DNA of 64,000 bases, taken from the NCBI RefSeq assembly GCF_028583425.1, contig NC_072797.1, forward strand, positions 22,168,001 through 22,232,000, given 5' to 3'. Position numbers and translations under genes: made by a program. Under the pieces are notes generated by a model. It did not search any database. It had not been told where the DNA came from and worked only from the letters and a program-made list of their open reading frames with translations. Origin of the DNA: Eublepharis macularius (taxonomy: Eukaryota; Chordata; Lepidosauria; Squamata; Eublepharidae). Shown here in pieces: positions 20,175-30,463 of this stretch. Numbering within the stretch: position 1 is the stretch's first letter; every line of letters starts with the position of its first letter.

Positions 20175-20599
20175 CAGGGTCATTTTGTAGAAAAAGAGCT
20201 GGAGGAACTCATTAGCACAACTCATTAGCATAACTCATTAGCATATGCCACACCCCTTGCCATCACTGGAAATGTGTCATTAGCATAACTGATTTGCATA
20301 TGCCACACCCCTGACATCACCTATACTGGCCATTCAGGACTGAAATTGGGCCCACAATGGCAAAAAGGGGCTGAAAATGGCTGAAAAGAGGCCCCAAATG
20401 GTCAGGATTGGGCCGCTGCTGAACAGGAGAGTGATCCACCACCCGTCAGAAGCCCGATCCGGGCTGTTTCAGCCCCAATCCAGGACGAAACTGGCCCCAA
20501 ATGGTCAAGAGTCAGGTGGGCGGGGCCACCTGACATGTGACCTCTTTGGAGAACTCCCGGAACTGCGTTCCTGCGCGTTCCCCCTCAAAATGAGCCCTG
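20175..20599 (-). mobile_element. Short hAT element (CAGGGCTCATTTT family)
   Basis: A 425-bp copy in reverse orientation. It starts CAGGGTCATTTTGTAG and ends CAAAATGAGCCCTG. It has a perfect 8-bp duplication TAGCAGGA (20167-20174 and 20600-20607). It has no transposase. The internal open frame is incidental. Confidence 0.93.
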
Positions 20600-20607
20600 T
20601 AGCAGGA

Positions 20608-21872
20608 GCTGTTTTACAAATGTTATTGTGCAAATATTTGATGGCAGATTTGATGCATGTTTCTCAGAAACATACTTATATCAGAGGGACATAACTCCCA
20701 AGTAAGTATGCATAGGGGAGCTTAAATCTCTTAAATCAGCTTAAATTTCTCCTCTGATATTGGCACATGCAGCCAGATCCTTTGCACATTTACTTGGATA
20801 GAAATCTTTCAAGAAGAGTAAGTCCCATTGAATTCAAATATGTGTGCATGGGACTGCCATCTTAAAGGGCTTAATTCTGTCTGGATCATACACCCTTATT
20901 GAGACAAATGAAGCCCAGCTAGTACTTGTTTCTGGTTGGTCTGGATTTTTTGCTCCAGCGATGAAGAACAGGTGCCTAAACATGCTTGCTTATAAGTAAG
21001 CTCTGGCAACCGTCAATAGAACTTGCTTCCAAATGTACTTAGGATTAGGGTGTGTGCTTTTGCTTGCCTGTTTGCTCCTGGAGGAGGAAGCTTGAACATC
21101 ATTCACTGCTTGGGGTGGAGGGAGGAAGGGAGGGGTGAGGTTATGATCCTCTGGCAATTCACAATCACTGCCAGAACCCGAAAAAGGAGCCAGGAGGAAG
21201 GATTTCAGTTTCCTAACAGCAGGAGAAACTGGCTTGTGGGAAAATGAAATGGCAGAGAGAGGCAGAATGGAGTTCAGCCACAGATTCTTGGCTTTGATAC
21301 CAGCCCCTCTGCCAGCCCAGCCCAAGAGAAATGGATGTGTATGAAGCTGAGCACCCTGGTTAGCAGAACCAAGGGCAGAGGAAGAAACACGACTGGCTCA
21401 ACTTGTCAGGACAGAATGCCCAGATTTTGTTTTAGACGGAGCCTCCCTTAGGTAAAGCTGCCACCTCTTTTTTCTTTTTTAAACTGCCTGTGCTCCTGCG
21501 CCTTTTACAGCAGCCTGGGATAGAAATGAAGCAAATGGTACTTCTCACTTCTCAGCATGCCAGGAACAGCTTAACTCATTATAAGATGCCAGGAACAAAG
21601 AAAACAAGGGACTGGATAGCCCACTTTTTTGTTGTTGTTGTTCAAGGCATTGAGGGAGGGACTGATTAGACTGGAGGGATGGCTTATTTACCAGGTGATA
21701 CTTAGCTCTGCTCCCCATTTCTGCACATTAAGCCTATATAAATGGATAGGACATTTTTCTTCAGACCAGTTGACCAGTTTAACCCATTTCCCTCCCTTTA
21801 CAAGTATATACCTTTTCCTGCTCTGAATCACCTTCATGAAGCTGTTATTTACGCTTCTGCGAAAAGCAGACA
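20608..21872. other. No recognised gene
   Basis: Mostly unique DNA. A degraded AGTAAGTCCCATTGAATTC repeat lies near 20818. The GC-richer part around 21020-21330 has overlapping frames on both strands without recognisable domains. Confidence 0.4.
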
Positions 21873-21880
21873 GGTATGCT

Positions 21881-22137
21881 CAGGGCTTTTTTTCTAGGAA
21901 AAGAGGTGGTGGAACTCAGTGGGTTGCCCTTGGAGAAAATGGTCACATGGCTGGTGGCCCCACCCCCTGATCTCCAGACAGAGGGGAGTTTAGATTGCCC
22001 TCTGCGCCACATGGCGCGGAGGGCAATCTCAACTCCCCTCTGTCTGGAGATCAGGGGGTGGGGCCACCAGCCACGTGACCATTTTCAAGAGGTTCCGGAA
22101 CTCCGTTCCCCCACGTTCCTGCTGAAAAAAAGCCCTG
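21881..22137. mobile_element. Foldback hAT element (CAGGGCTTTTTTTC ends)
   Basis: A 257-bp element, nearly palindromic over its inner part: the two arms share GGCCACCAGCC...CTGATCTCCAGACAGAGG as inverted copies. The termini are CAGGGCTTTTTTTC and GAAAAAAAGCCCTG. A perfect 8-bp target duplication GGTATGCT lies at 21873-21880 and 22138-22145. It is non-autonomous and the best reference copy of this family in the window. Confidence 0.93.
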
Positions 22138-22145
22138 GGTATGCT

Positions 22146-22890
22146 GCAGGGAAGAGAGCAGCTGGGGCGAGGGGAGAAAATAGTGCAAGGAAGAGTTAAT
22201 TCCTCATCACAACTTCCTCAATTTGATTTGGTCCCCCTCCCAGGGCCAAAGCAAAGGCGCAGAGCCAGGAAAAATGCTAACAACCCTACTCGAGACTGGC
22301 ACTGTCAACATTTAGCTGATTAAGCTTTTCTTGCCACGGAAGGTGACCACTTTCACCTTGTGCAAGTTTAAGTTTAAAAACTCCTCAAGGGGTTTATTAG
22401 CAAAACAAAGGAGACGGAAATGACCGGAAATGTTTTGCTAAACCGTACTAAGATGCCTGCTATCTACTTTTTCCCCTTGTGCTTGGTAAGAGAAACTCCT
22501 CGATTTGTTTTGACATCGTTTTCCCTAGAGCAAGAGAAATGAGAAGACAGTTATGAAGGAGGAGCTGCTAACGGGGTCTCGAAGGCATTTGTCCTGTCTT
22601 TTGGGGAAAAAAAAGAATCCATGGAACTCTACAAAAGGCACACCAAATGGCTAGAGCATCACCATGGAGATAATCCAGTTAAGAAGAGTGCAAACAAGAT
22701 TAGGAAGAGCTCCAAAAGTACAGAAAAATAAAAGGAATTGGGTCTCGGGGGGGGGGAATTTGGCCCATCCAGAAAGTCTGTCATGCATCAATGCAAAAGG
22801 GTGAAACTGCAGGGAAGAGAACAAGTAACAAAGGGATTGCAAAAGATACTTTTGCTGTGTATTATTGGGTTCTGCTCATTTGCCCTTCAT
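22146..22890. other. No recognised feature
   Basis: Unique-looking DNA with short purine-rich runs. No exon or RNA gene is seen. Confidence 0.4.
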
Positions 22891-22892
22891 AT

Positions 22893-23110
22893 AAGGTTGC
22901 CAGCCTCCAGTTGATGACTGGCGATCTCTCAGAATTTATTTATTTATTAGATAGATAATTTATTTATTAGAATTGCAGCTGATCTCCAGGCCATAGAAAT
23001 CAGTTTCCCTGGAGGGAACGTGGACTCTATGGCATTATACACTGCTGAGATTCCTCCATCCCTCTCTAGACTCCACCCCCAAATCCAGCCTGGATTTCAG
23101 GACTGTCTGT
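22893..23110 (+). repeat. MITE family F copy with internal ATTT run
   Basis: Starts AAGGTTGCCAGCCTCCAG. The family core follows (GAATTGCAGCTGATCTCC, CTATGGCATTATA, CACCCCCAAATCC). A TTTATTTATTAG microsatellite insertion splits it at about 22937-22976. Confidence 0.7.
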
Positions 23111-23228
23111 TCGGCAGACTTCATCTTACCCTGCCCTATGGGTGCCATCCTCCAGGTAGTGGATGGGAAAGGAACAAAGCCAGTAAAAATGCTAACCACC
23201 CTACCCAAGACTGGCACTGTCAATTCTG

Positions 23229-23423
23229 TCTGAAGATCTCCCAGAATTACAACTGATCTCTAGGTGAAAGAGATCAGTTCCCCAGGAGAAAATGGCTACT
23301 TTGGAAAGCGGCATCTATGGCATTATACCCTGCTGGGGTCCCTCCCTTCCCCAAACCCCATCCTCTCCAGGCTCCCCCCCCCCAAATCTCCAGGAATTTC
23401 CTAACCTGCAGCTGGCAACGCTA
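23229..23423 (+). repeat. MITE family F copy
   Basis: Family core from CTCCCAGAATTACAACTGATC to CAGCTGGCAACGC. The left end is missing. It sits about 120 bp after the previous copy. Confidence 0.7.
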
Positions 23424-23442
23424 GCCCCATGTCACCCTGGTA

Positions 23443-23690
23443 ACAACAATAACAACAAAAGTATGCTTATATACTGCCCTTCTGGACAGATTAGTGTCCA
23501 CTCAGAGTAGTTTAAAAAGTCAGTGTTATCGTTATCCCTACAATACAGTTAGGGAGCTGGGGCTGAAAGGATCAGCTTACCCAAGGCTACCTGGTGAGGA
23601 CACGGCAGTAGTAGGAGTCAAACCATCACAGTGCTGATTCACAGTCCAACCACTTAACCACTATGCTACAGCAGCTCTGTGTCAAAGCTA
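23443..23690 (-). repeat. tRNA-derived SINE with AAC tail
   Basis: Reverse orientation: the tail is at the left (AACAATAACAACAAAAGTATGC...ATACTGCCC) and the tRNA-like head at the right, where the reverse strand reads TAGCATAGTGGTTAAGTGGTTG. It is of the same general family as 26702 and 53215. Confidence 0.75.
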
Positions 23691-24486
23691 AGCTGCATTT
23701 TCTTTAGGAGTTGGGTCACTTTTACTGTAAAGTTGTCCCTCATGGAGTCCTTCAATGATAGGAACTTTGGAATAGGAAGTCAGGGATTACTCCTTTACCC
23801 AGGATTCCTGTCAGCAATGCTACTTACATAAGGCAAGTACGCTAGGGCTCCCATGGCACCAGTTCCAGAGCAGCAGGCCTCCAGGGAGAGAGTTGGTTTG
23901 GTTGGAGGGAGCGAGTTCAGAAAGCATGACAGAGGCATGGTATTCTGGTCTTTCAGAGTCCCTTTGCCTTCTGCAGCTGTGTGACTTATAGTGGCTAATA
24001 GGATCCCCCTTCTGCACAAAGCATTTCCCCAGAGTAGAGAGATAAGTGTGTGGGATCTTCAAACACACATGGTCACAGAGTGTGCCCTCCCTCCCCAGTA
24101 CAGGGAAACTTTGATCAAGCTTAGCAGCCCTCTTGAATCAGCAGCTGCTTGCAGAAGGTTATTAAGCCAGTATATAGTTTCTGTGCTTATTTTAAAAAAT
24201 GTATATCCTGGTTTTCTCTTGATTTGGGTCTCAACGGGGCTTAGCACATCATTCATCCCCTTCCACTGTATTTGCATGACAACCACCTTATGAGGTAGGT
24301 GTTTTGTTAAATGCTTTGTGACAGCAGTTCTTTTAGAAGTAATAAACACACAAAAGGGAGTTTGCTAGAGTTAAAAGGGTTTGCTAATACACCAGCAAAT
24401 CAATATAAACAAAAGGAAAACAATGCTTACAACCTGTGGGGAACCCTGGGAATACCAAGTGAGTGATGGCAAGCATATGCTCTAGT

Positions 24487-24960
24487 GTTGCAATAGGCAA
24501 CTCAGCATGCCTTGGACACTGGGAGGTGCTACATCTCTCTCTGTGTGTATGCATTTCTTTCTTGATAAGTAAACTGCTTCTCTTTCTCTATGATGGGAAC
24601 ACCTGCTGACTCCTCCTTTCTGTTTCCATTGGGAGATTCTTTTCCTTGCCTCATGGCCTACCAAAAGGGGAAGGATGTGTTTTTCAGAGTTCCTGCCATG
24701 AAGGCCTCATCCACATACCCACATGCAGCCTTGATGCTGTGCTAGATGGCTGTGGTATATGACAAGTGTTGCTTTGGACTAGGACTCTTTCTATTCCAAG
24801 GTATTGCTGTGAATGGAGCTTATCTGAATAAACTGTAAGTTTCAGCTTTTCTACAACTGAATTGCCTGAGGATTAATACTGTACATTGAGGAAAGTGCTT
24901 CTGACTGGGGTAACTCTGCCACCAAACAAAATATAACTATTTTAATACTTAGAATCAGCC
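24487..24960 (+). mobile_element. LTR-like repeat, fossil copy 1
   Basis: A roughly 470-bp stretch that recurs at 45829-46215. Both share GGCAACTCAGCATGCC / GGTGACTCAGCATGCC, then CACATACCCACATGCAGCC-like text, and end with a polyadenylation-type AATAAACT followed by a T-rich part. The layout suggests a solitary LTR. No internal region is recognised. It is old, since the two copies are well diverged. Confidence 0.45.
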
Positions 24961-25019
24961 TACATTCTCTCTGATCCCTGCTCAAGTTCTGACTCCCTTC
25001 TCCCACACTATGATGAGGC

Positions 25020-25545
25020 TATCTCAGACTTATATGTTATATTGTTTTAGTGTTTTAGTGTTTTTCTTCAGCTTTATTCTAATTTTTAATATTAACAGTT
25101 CATGGACTATACCACAATCAGCTCCTGGTCTTGTTTTAGCAGAAAGAATAGAGCTTCTCCATTTTCTGCTTCTGATTATATAATCTATTTGTTTTCTGTA
25201 CTGGCCATATGGTGATTTCCACATAGACAAGTTATCTGTTCGGTTGCCTGAACCATGTGCTTGCAACAAACAAATTGTTGGCTTCTCAAAATTCTATGAG
25301 TTCTTCTCCTGCTTCATTTCATAATCCTAGTCCAAATTTTCCAACAATGTTTGATTCTGCTTTGTTGCCTACTTTTGCATTCCAGTCACCTATAATTATC
25401 AGCCCATCTTCTTTAGTTGCAAGATCAATTTCTTCCTGAACACTTACTTAAAAGCTTTCAGTTTCTTCCTTTTCAGCATCTGTAGCTGGGGCATAAACTT
25501 GAATGATGAGGTAAATTAGGCCAGTAAATTTTGGTGGACTCAAGG
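25020..25545 (-). repeat. BovB (RTE) LINE fragment, endonuclease region
   Basis: On the minus strand, translation shows IIIGDWNAKVGNKAES and then SPYGQYRKQIDYIIRSRKWR and SAKTRPGADCGI, in order. These are hallmark blocks of the BovB apurinic endonuclease: the GDWNAKVG motif and the catalytic-region IDYI...KTRPGADCG. Stops interrupt it, so it is dead. The 5' truncation lies near 25545 and the reverse transcriptase part is absent. It matters because BovB is the likely driver of the SINEs in this window. Confidence 0.88.
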
Positions 25546-25565
25546 TCATCCAGCAGCCCCAAAAG

Positions 25566-25760
25566 CTCAGCTTAGCCCAGGCCCATCAGAGCTTGGGAGC
25601 TCAGCAGGGTCAGCCATGGTCTATACTTGGATGGGAGACCAACAAGGAAAACCAAGAGTGTTATGCAGAGGAAGGTAATGGCAAACCACCTCTGCTCATC
25701 TCTTGCCTGTAAAGTCCCATGAACAGAGTTCTATGAGTTGGTTGCAACCTGACTCTTCTT
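25566..25760 (+). repeat. 5S rRNA-derived SINE
   Basis: Diverged head (CATCAGAGCTTGGGAGCTCAGCAGGGTCAGCC, TACTTGGATGGGAGACC in two parts) followed by the GGTAATGGCAAACCACC body and a GTTGGTTGCAACCTGAC tail. It lies directly after the BovB fragment. Confidence 0.82.
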
Positions 25761-26339
25761 TTTCGTCAACATCACCCAGTGAACTTCCTTGGCAATGCAC
25801 AGACTTGAACCCTCTTCTCACAGATCTTAGTCCAACACTTTTATCCTATGCCATGCTGGCTCGTTGGAGGATCTGTAATAGGAAGAGGTAGGCCTGAGTG
25901 TGGTTTTGTTATAGATGGAGAGTATCTTGCTGAGAAGCCCTCCAGCTGCATGCCTTCCTTTCCCAGACAAAGGTTTTAACTGGCTGCCACCACTCTGGTT
26001 CTAAGACTTGAGTCAAGAAGGCCCAGAGCATCCTCCCTGTCCCCCAGGGAACTCCCTCTTCCATCATGGTGAGCCCTGCTGTACGGCAGAATATGAGGTG
26101 TGAATGGTCCAGGCAGAGTGAACAGAAAAGTTAATGTAGTAAACAAATACTATAACAGTTGAAGAAGTAAAAGAACAGGTTTGAAGATAGGACCTTATTA
26201 ACAGAGTGTGCAACACACACACAGGGCAAAATTCACATGAAAAGAAGCTGGCTAGAAAATAATCAAGTTCCCTAACATAACTATCTAACTGGATTCCTAT
26301 CAATGTTTCAGTACCTGATCCCCTTCAGGTCACCTTGGG

Positions 26340-26600
26340 ATAGGTTCCCAGGTGCCCACTTATGGTGGGCAAACTCCCAAGGGAGATCACTCCATCAGTG
26401 ATTGGCGGGAGGTGGCAAGTCCCCAGAGGTTGCCTGCCACTGACAGATACCCCAGGAAGACATGCAGTGTGGGCACTCCCAAGAGGCATGACGATGTCAC
26501 CTCTGGAAGTGACATTGTTGCGCCGTTTGTTGACGAAACAATGTCACTTCCAGGAGTGACATCATTGTGCAGGTGCCGGAGTGTGCACACAAAGAAAGAG
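26340..26600. repeat. Complex repeat with TGACATCA palindrome (family G)
   Basis: The core (about 26489-26575) is an inverted repeat: GTCACCTCTGGAAGTGACATT against AATGTCACTTCCAGGAGTGAC. Similar blocks occur at 27908-28336 (continued at 29177), 42834-43236, 49858-49990 and 50090-50240. Probably an old DNA element. Confidence 0.5.
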
Positions 26601-26701
26601 CATAACTAGAAACCCTACCTTGGGATGATAGATCAGCTCCTGCCAAACACACCTTTGGGAAGCAAATGCCCTCCATTCTTATAACAATAACATTTGATTG
26701 A

Positions 26702-26938
26702 CAGCCAGTTTGGTGTAGTGGTTAAGAGTGCGGGCCTCTAATCTGGAGAACTGGGTTTGATTCCTCACTCCTCCACTTGAAGTCAGCTGGGTGACCTTGG
26801 GTCAGTCACAGCTCTCTCAGAGCTCTCTCAGCTGCACCCACCTCACAAGGTGTTTTGTTGTGGGGATAATAATAACATACTTTGTAAACCACTCTGAGTG
26901 GGTGTTAAGTCATCCTGAAGGGCGGTATATAAATTGAA

Positions 26939-26939
<1 letters not shown>
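26702..26939 (+). repeat. tRNA-derived SINE (GCCAGTTTGGTGTAGTGG family)
   Basis: The head has an A-box-like TGGTGTAGTGGTTAAGAGTG and a B-box-like GGGTTTGATTCC. The body has GGGTGACCTTGGGTCAGTCA, and the tail CACTCTGAGTGG...CGGTATATAAATTG ends in ATT repeats. A short internal duplication (CAGAGCTCTCT) is present. It is nearly complete. Confidence 0.9.
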
Positions 26940-26999
<60 letters not shown>

Positions 27000-27000
27000 G
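26940..27000. repeat. ATT/GTT microsatellite between two SINE tails
   Basis: About 10 ATT units followed by about 10 GTT units. These are the joined simple-sequence tails of two SINEs facing tail to tail. Confidence 0.9.
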
Positions 27001-27186
27001 ATTTATATACTGCCCTTCAGGACAACTTAACACTCACTCAGATAAGTTTACGAAGTATGTTATTACTATCCCCAAACAATCACCCTGTAAAGTTGGTGGA
27101 GCTGAGAGAGCTCTGGACTGACCTGAGGTCACCCAACTGGCTTCAAGTGGAGGTGACTGCTCTTAACCACTACCCCAAACTGGCAC
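27001..27186 (-). repeat. tRNA-derived SINE, reverse copy
   Basis: The reverse complement of the same family as 26702: tail at the left (ATTTATATACTGCCCTTCAG), head at the right (CTTAACCACTACCCCAAACTGG). It is slightly shortened in the B-box region. Confidence 0.88.
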
Positions 27187-27694
27187 TTGTGCAGAGTTTT
27201 CCACACTCTTTGAAAAAGCTCTGCCTTCCGATCAGTGATTGGCTCCTATTTTCCACTCCACTTCCCCCAATTCAATCCTGAGGCTTGGAGGGTGCCTAGG
27301 AAATGTAGTAGAATTGGCAGCAAGACCTGAGAACTGTGTGTGAGGGAATGACATGTCTTGAGGATTACGAGGCAGGCTGCTTCACTCCTTAGCTTCAGGC
27401 CTATATAGAGTTGCCAAATCCAGGTTGGGAAATTTTGGAAGTGGAGCCACATTCACACTTTTCTTGGGATGAGGAAAGGATGGAGAAGGTGAAGTCCTTC
27501 TTGGCAACTCTAGCCCCTTACTTATGAGGGGTGACTTCTCCATGCATGTTCCAAGTGTGGAGTCTTGATTCTTGGTGGCAGTTTGATTTTAGAGTCCTGA
27601 GGCTTATAAGAAAAATATTCTTCAGCCCTTCACTCCCTCCTCTTATCTAACTTTTGGGGATTTATGTTTTAGGCAGAGAATCACATCAATAAGT

Positions 27695-27907
27695 AGGGTT
27701 GACAGCCTTCAGGTGGAGCTAGGAGATCTCCCAGAATTACCACTGATCTCCAGAAGACAGAGATCAATTCCCTTAGAGAAAATGGCTCCGTTGGAGGGTG
27801 TACTCTATGATGTTATTCCCCACTGAGGTCCCTCCCCCCTAAATTCCATGCTCTGCAGGCTGTACCCCAAAACTCCAGGAATTTCCCAGCCTAGAGTTGG
27901 CAACCCT
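27695..27907 (+). repeat. MITE family F copy
   Basis: A full-length 213-bp copy from AGGGTTGACAGCCTTCAGG to TAGAGTTGGCAACCCT, with the usual internal blocks. It runs straight into family G sequence. Confidence 0.82.
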
Positions 27908-28336
27908 ATCACTAAGCAAGGTTTCCAATTACCCCCTGGCAACCTGCAGGGGAATCCATGGGGGGCAGGAGATGGGACTGGCCTACTGCAGCAGGCCTTT
28001 GCTTGCAACATCACATTGCCAGCAACTTAATAATGTCACTTCAGGAAGTGACATTATCACACTGCCAGCATGCCGGAACTGCTCTGGTTTGGGAGCAAAA
28101 CTCTATGGTTTTTGTCCCCAAATCCATGGCTTCATCATCAATGTGATGACATCACTTCTGGGCACAAAGGAAATGACATCATTACATCACCGATGATGTG
28201 ACGATGTCGCTGGGAAGGGCCTGTGGAAGTAAGTTGCCCCCATTTTCCCTTGTATTCCCCCCCCCACTGGCCAGGTGAGTGATGGCACTGCCCAGTGGCT
28301 AGGGGCAAGGGATTTGCTGCCCCCAGTAGGGGGTCT
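27908..28336. repeat. Family G repeat, left part (split by insertion)
   Basis: Contains AATGTCACTTCAGGAAGTGACATT and TGATGACATCACTTC blocks like 26340. It is cut at 28336, and its continuation starts at 29191 after the inserted element. Confidence 0.5.
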
Positions 28337-29176
28337 AGACCAGCACCATAAAAGGGAAAGAACCCTCCTCCAAAGGCAAAAAGTAAGTCCAGATTCTTGA
28401 ATAGTACATTAATACATATTTTTATATTTTTATAGTTTGTATCTAATAACTGGTTAATTGTATTGCATACTTTAGCACTTTGCACTTTATAAAAAAGTGC
28501 TAAAGTATGCAATACAATTAACCAGTTATTACAAAAATAAGTTAATATGGCAATATATCCTTATATAAAGAGACTATGAAACAATCCTTCTTATCATCAC
28601 ATACAATCTATAATACAAAAGAGTTTTCAATACAATGAAATATCTAGTTCACAAGTCCAATTGGTGAAGCAGATGTCCTCAAAGATGATCATGAGGGTAA
28701 GTATTCTTCAGTATCTTCTTTATAGTAATATGTATTCTTTCTCTTTACAGGTTCAATCACCTTATGGCAACCGGATACTTCTATTGGAATGATATTCCTA
28801 CTCCAGAATATAATAATCCTGTCGTAGGGCAGAGCCTGGCGGGGCTTGCTCGCATATCAGCTTTCCCATTTCGTGTTTAAAACTTTTTCAAAGGCTCATC
28901 ATTCCACAAATAAAGACTTGCAGTGTTCAGACACTTATCACCAAACTGGCTGCCTTTCCAATGGGACATAATTTATTTTTGTAATAACTGGTTGATTACA
29001 TTGCACACTTTAGCACTTTGCACTTTATAAAATAGATACAAACTATAAAAATATAAAAATATTTATTAATGAACTATTCAAGAATCTAGATTTACTTTTT
29101 GCCTTCAGAGGAGGGTCCTTTCCCTTTTATGTTGCTGATCTCGACCCAAAGGAGGCCTTATTTTGGTAGTTTTGAC
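28337..29176. mobile_element. 840-bp inverted-ended element with 14-bp target duplication
   Basis: Flanked by the perfect direct repeat CCAGTAGGGGGTCT (28323-28336 and 29177-29190). The ends are inverted copies: ACCATAAAAGGGAAAGAACC on the left against the reverse of CCTTTCCCTTTTATGTTGC on the right, extending over about 110 bp. An internal palindrome lies at about 28444-28536, around GCACTTTATAAAAAAGTGC. It has no coding region. The long duplication and inverted arms resemble Penelope-like insertions such as 16726, but no protein motif confirms that. Confidence 0.75.
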
Positions 29177-29605
29177 CCAGTAGGGGGTCTGGCAGCCATG
29201 TCACCAAGCCCCCCCCCCAAGTAGCCACATGTCTTGCTATATGTCATCTATGGCTTGGTCTTAAACACTCTGTAGGTTTGCTGTGGTTAACTGCACAACC
29301 AGCACAATTATTTAGTCTCCGTGAACAGATATTCAGGAGCAATCATATTCTGCACATATCTTGTGTACCACGCCCCTTATAAATATTAAGGTGTTCACCC
29401 ATATCCTGTAACTTCCTATAGAATCTATTTAAATTGTCCATTCTGCACTAAACTATGTTAATCCTCCTTGGCCTATCTAACAACAGCAGGAAGTGGACCA
29501 CGCCCACTCTAAGTGAACTGAGTTAGATAAAACAAAAAGGCCACTTTAAAACATCTTCCCTGACACCAGGCTTTCTTTCGTGAATATAAAAGCATTGACC
29601 TAATA

Positions 29606-29800
29606 AATGGTCCAGGTAGCCTGATCTCACCAGATGTTTGGAACTAAACAAGGTTGGCTGTGGTCCATATTTGGATGGGAGACCACCAAGGAAGTCCAGG
29701 GTTGCTACGCAGAAGCAGGCAATGGCAAATCACCTCTGAATCTCTCTTGCTTCGAAAACTCTATGGGGTCACCATAAATTGGCTGCAACTTGACAGCACA
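29606..29800 (+). repeat. 5S rRNA-derived SINE
   Basis: Head GTAGCCTGATCTCACCAGAT and TTTGGATGGGAGACC; body GCAATGGCAAATCACC; tail GGGGTCACCATAAATTGGC...CTTGACAGCACACACACA. Nearly full length. Confidence 0.87.
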
Positions 29801-30004
29801 CACACAAAAATGGATGTACACTTCTATACATCTAATGAAGTGAGCTGTGATTCAAAAACTTATGCTACAATAAATTTTGTTTGTCTTTAAGGTGCTTTTG
29901 GGCTCCTGTGTCACATAGTGTTTCATTTCGAGCGGATTCAGATGTTATATCACATGCAGTGATTTCAGAAAAGGAGAAGCAGTGCTTTGCCTTTCTGATA
30001 GTAT

Positions 30005-30455
30005 CAGGGCTCATTTCGAGGGGGAATGCACAGGAACGCAGTTTCAGCAGTTCCCCAAAGAGGTCATATGTCAGGTGGCCCCGCCCACCTGACTCTCGGT
30101 CATTTTGGGTCCATTTTGGCCTGGATTGGGGCCGAAACAGCCTGGATCAGGCCTCTGACGGGTGGTGGATCACTCTCCCACTCATCAGCGGCCTGATCCT
30201 GACCATTTTGGGCCCCTTTTCAGCCATTTTCAGCCCCCTTTTGCCATTTGGGGCCCAATTTCAGCCCTGAATGGCCAGGATTGGGTCCAAAACAGCCAGA
30301 ATAGGTGATGTCAGGGGGTGTGGCATATGCAAATCAGTTACACTAATGACACACTTCCAGTGATGGCATATGCTAATGAGTTATGCCAGAATAGGTGATA
30401 TCAGGCAGTTATGCTGATGAGTTCCTCCAGCTCTTTTTCTACAAAATAACCTCTG
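30005..30455 (+). mobile_element. Short hAT element (CAGGGCTCATTTT family)
   Basis: A 451-bp copy. The 8-bp flanks are GATAGTAT (29997-30004) and GATACTAT (30456-30463), one mismatch, so somewhat older than the copy at 2894. The right end contains a small local duplication (ATAGGTGAT and TTATGC words repeat near 30390-30415). Confidence 0.9.
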
Positions 30456-30463
30456 GATACTAT

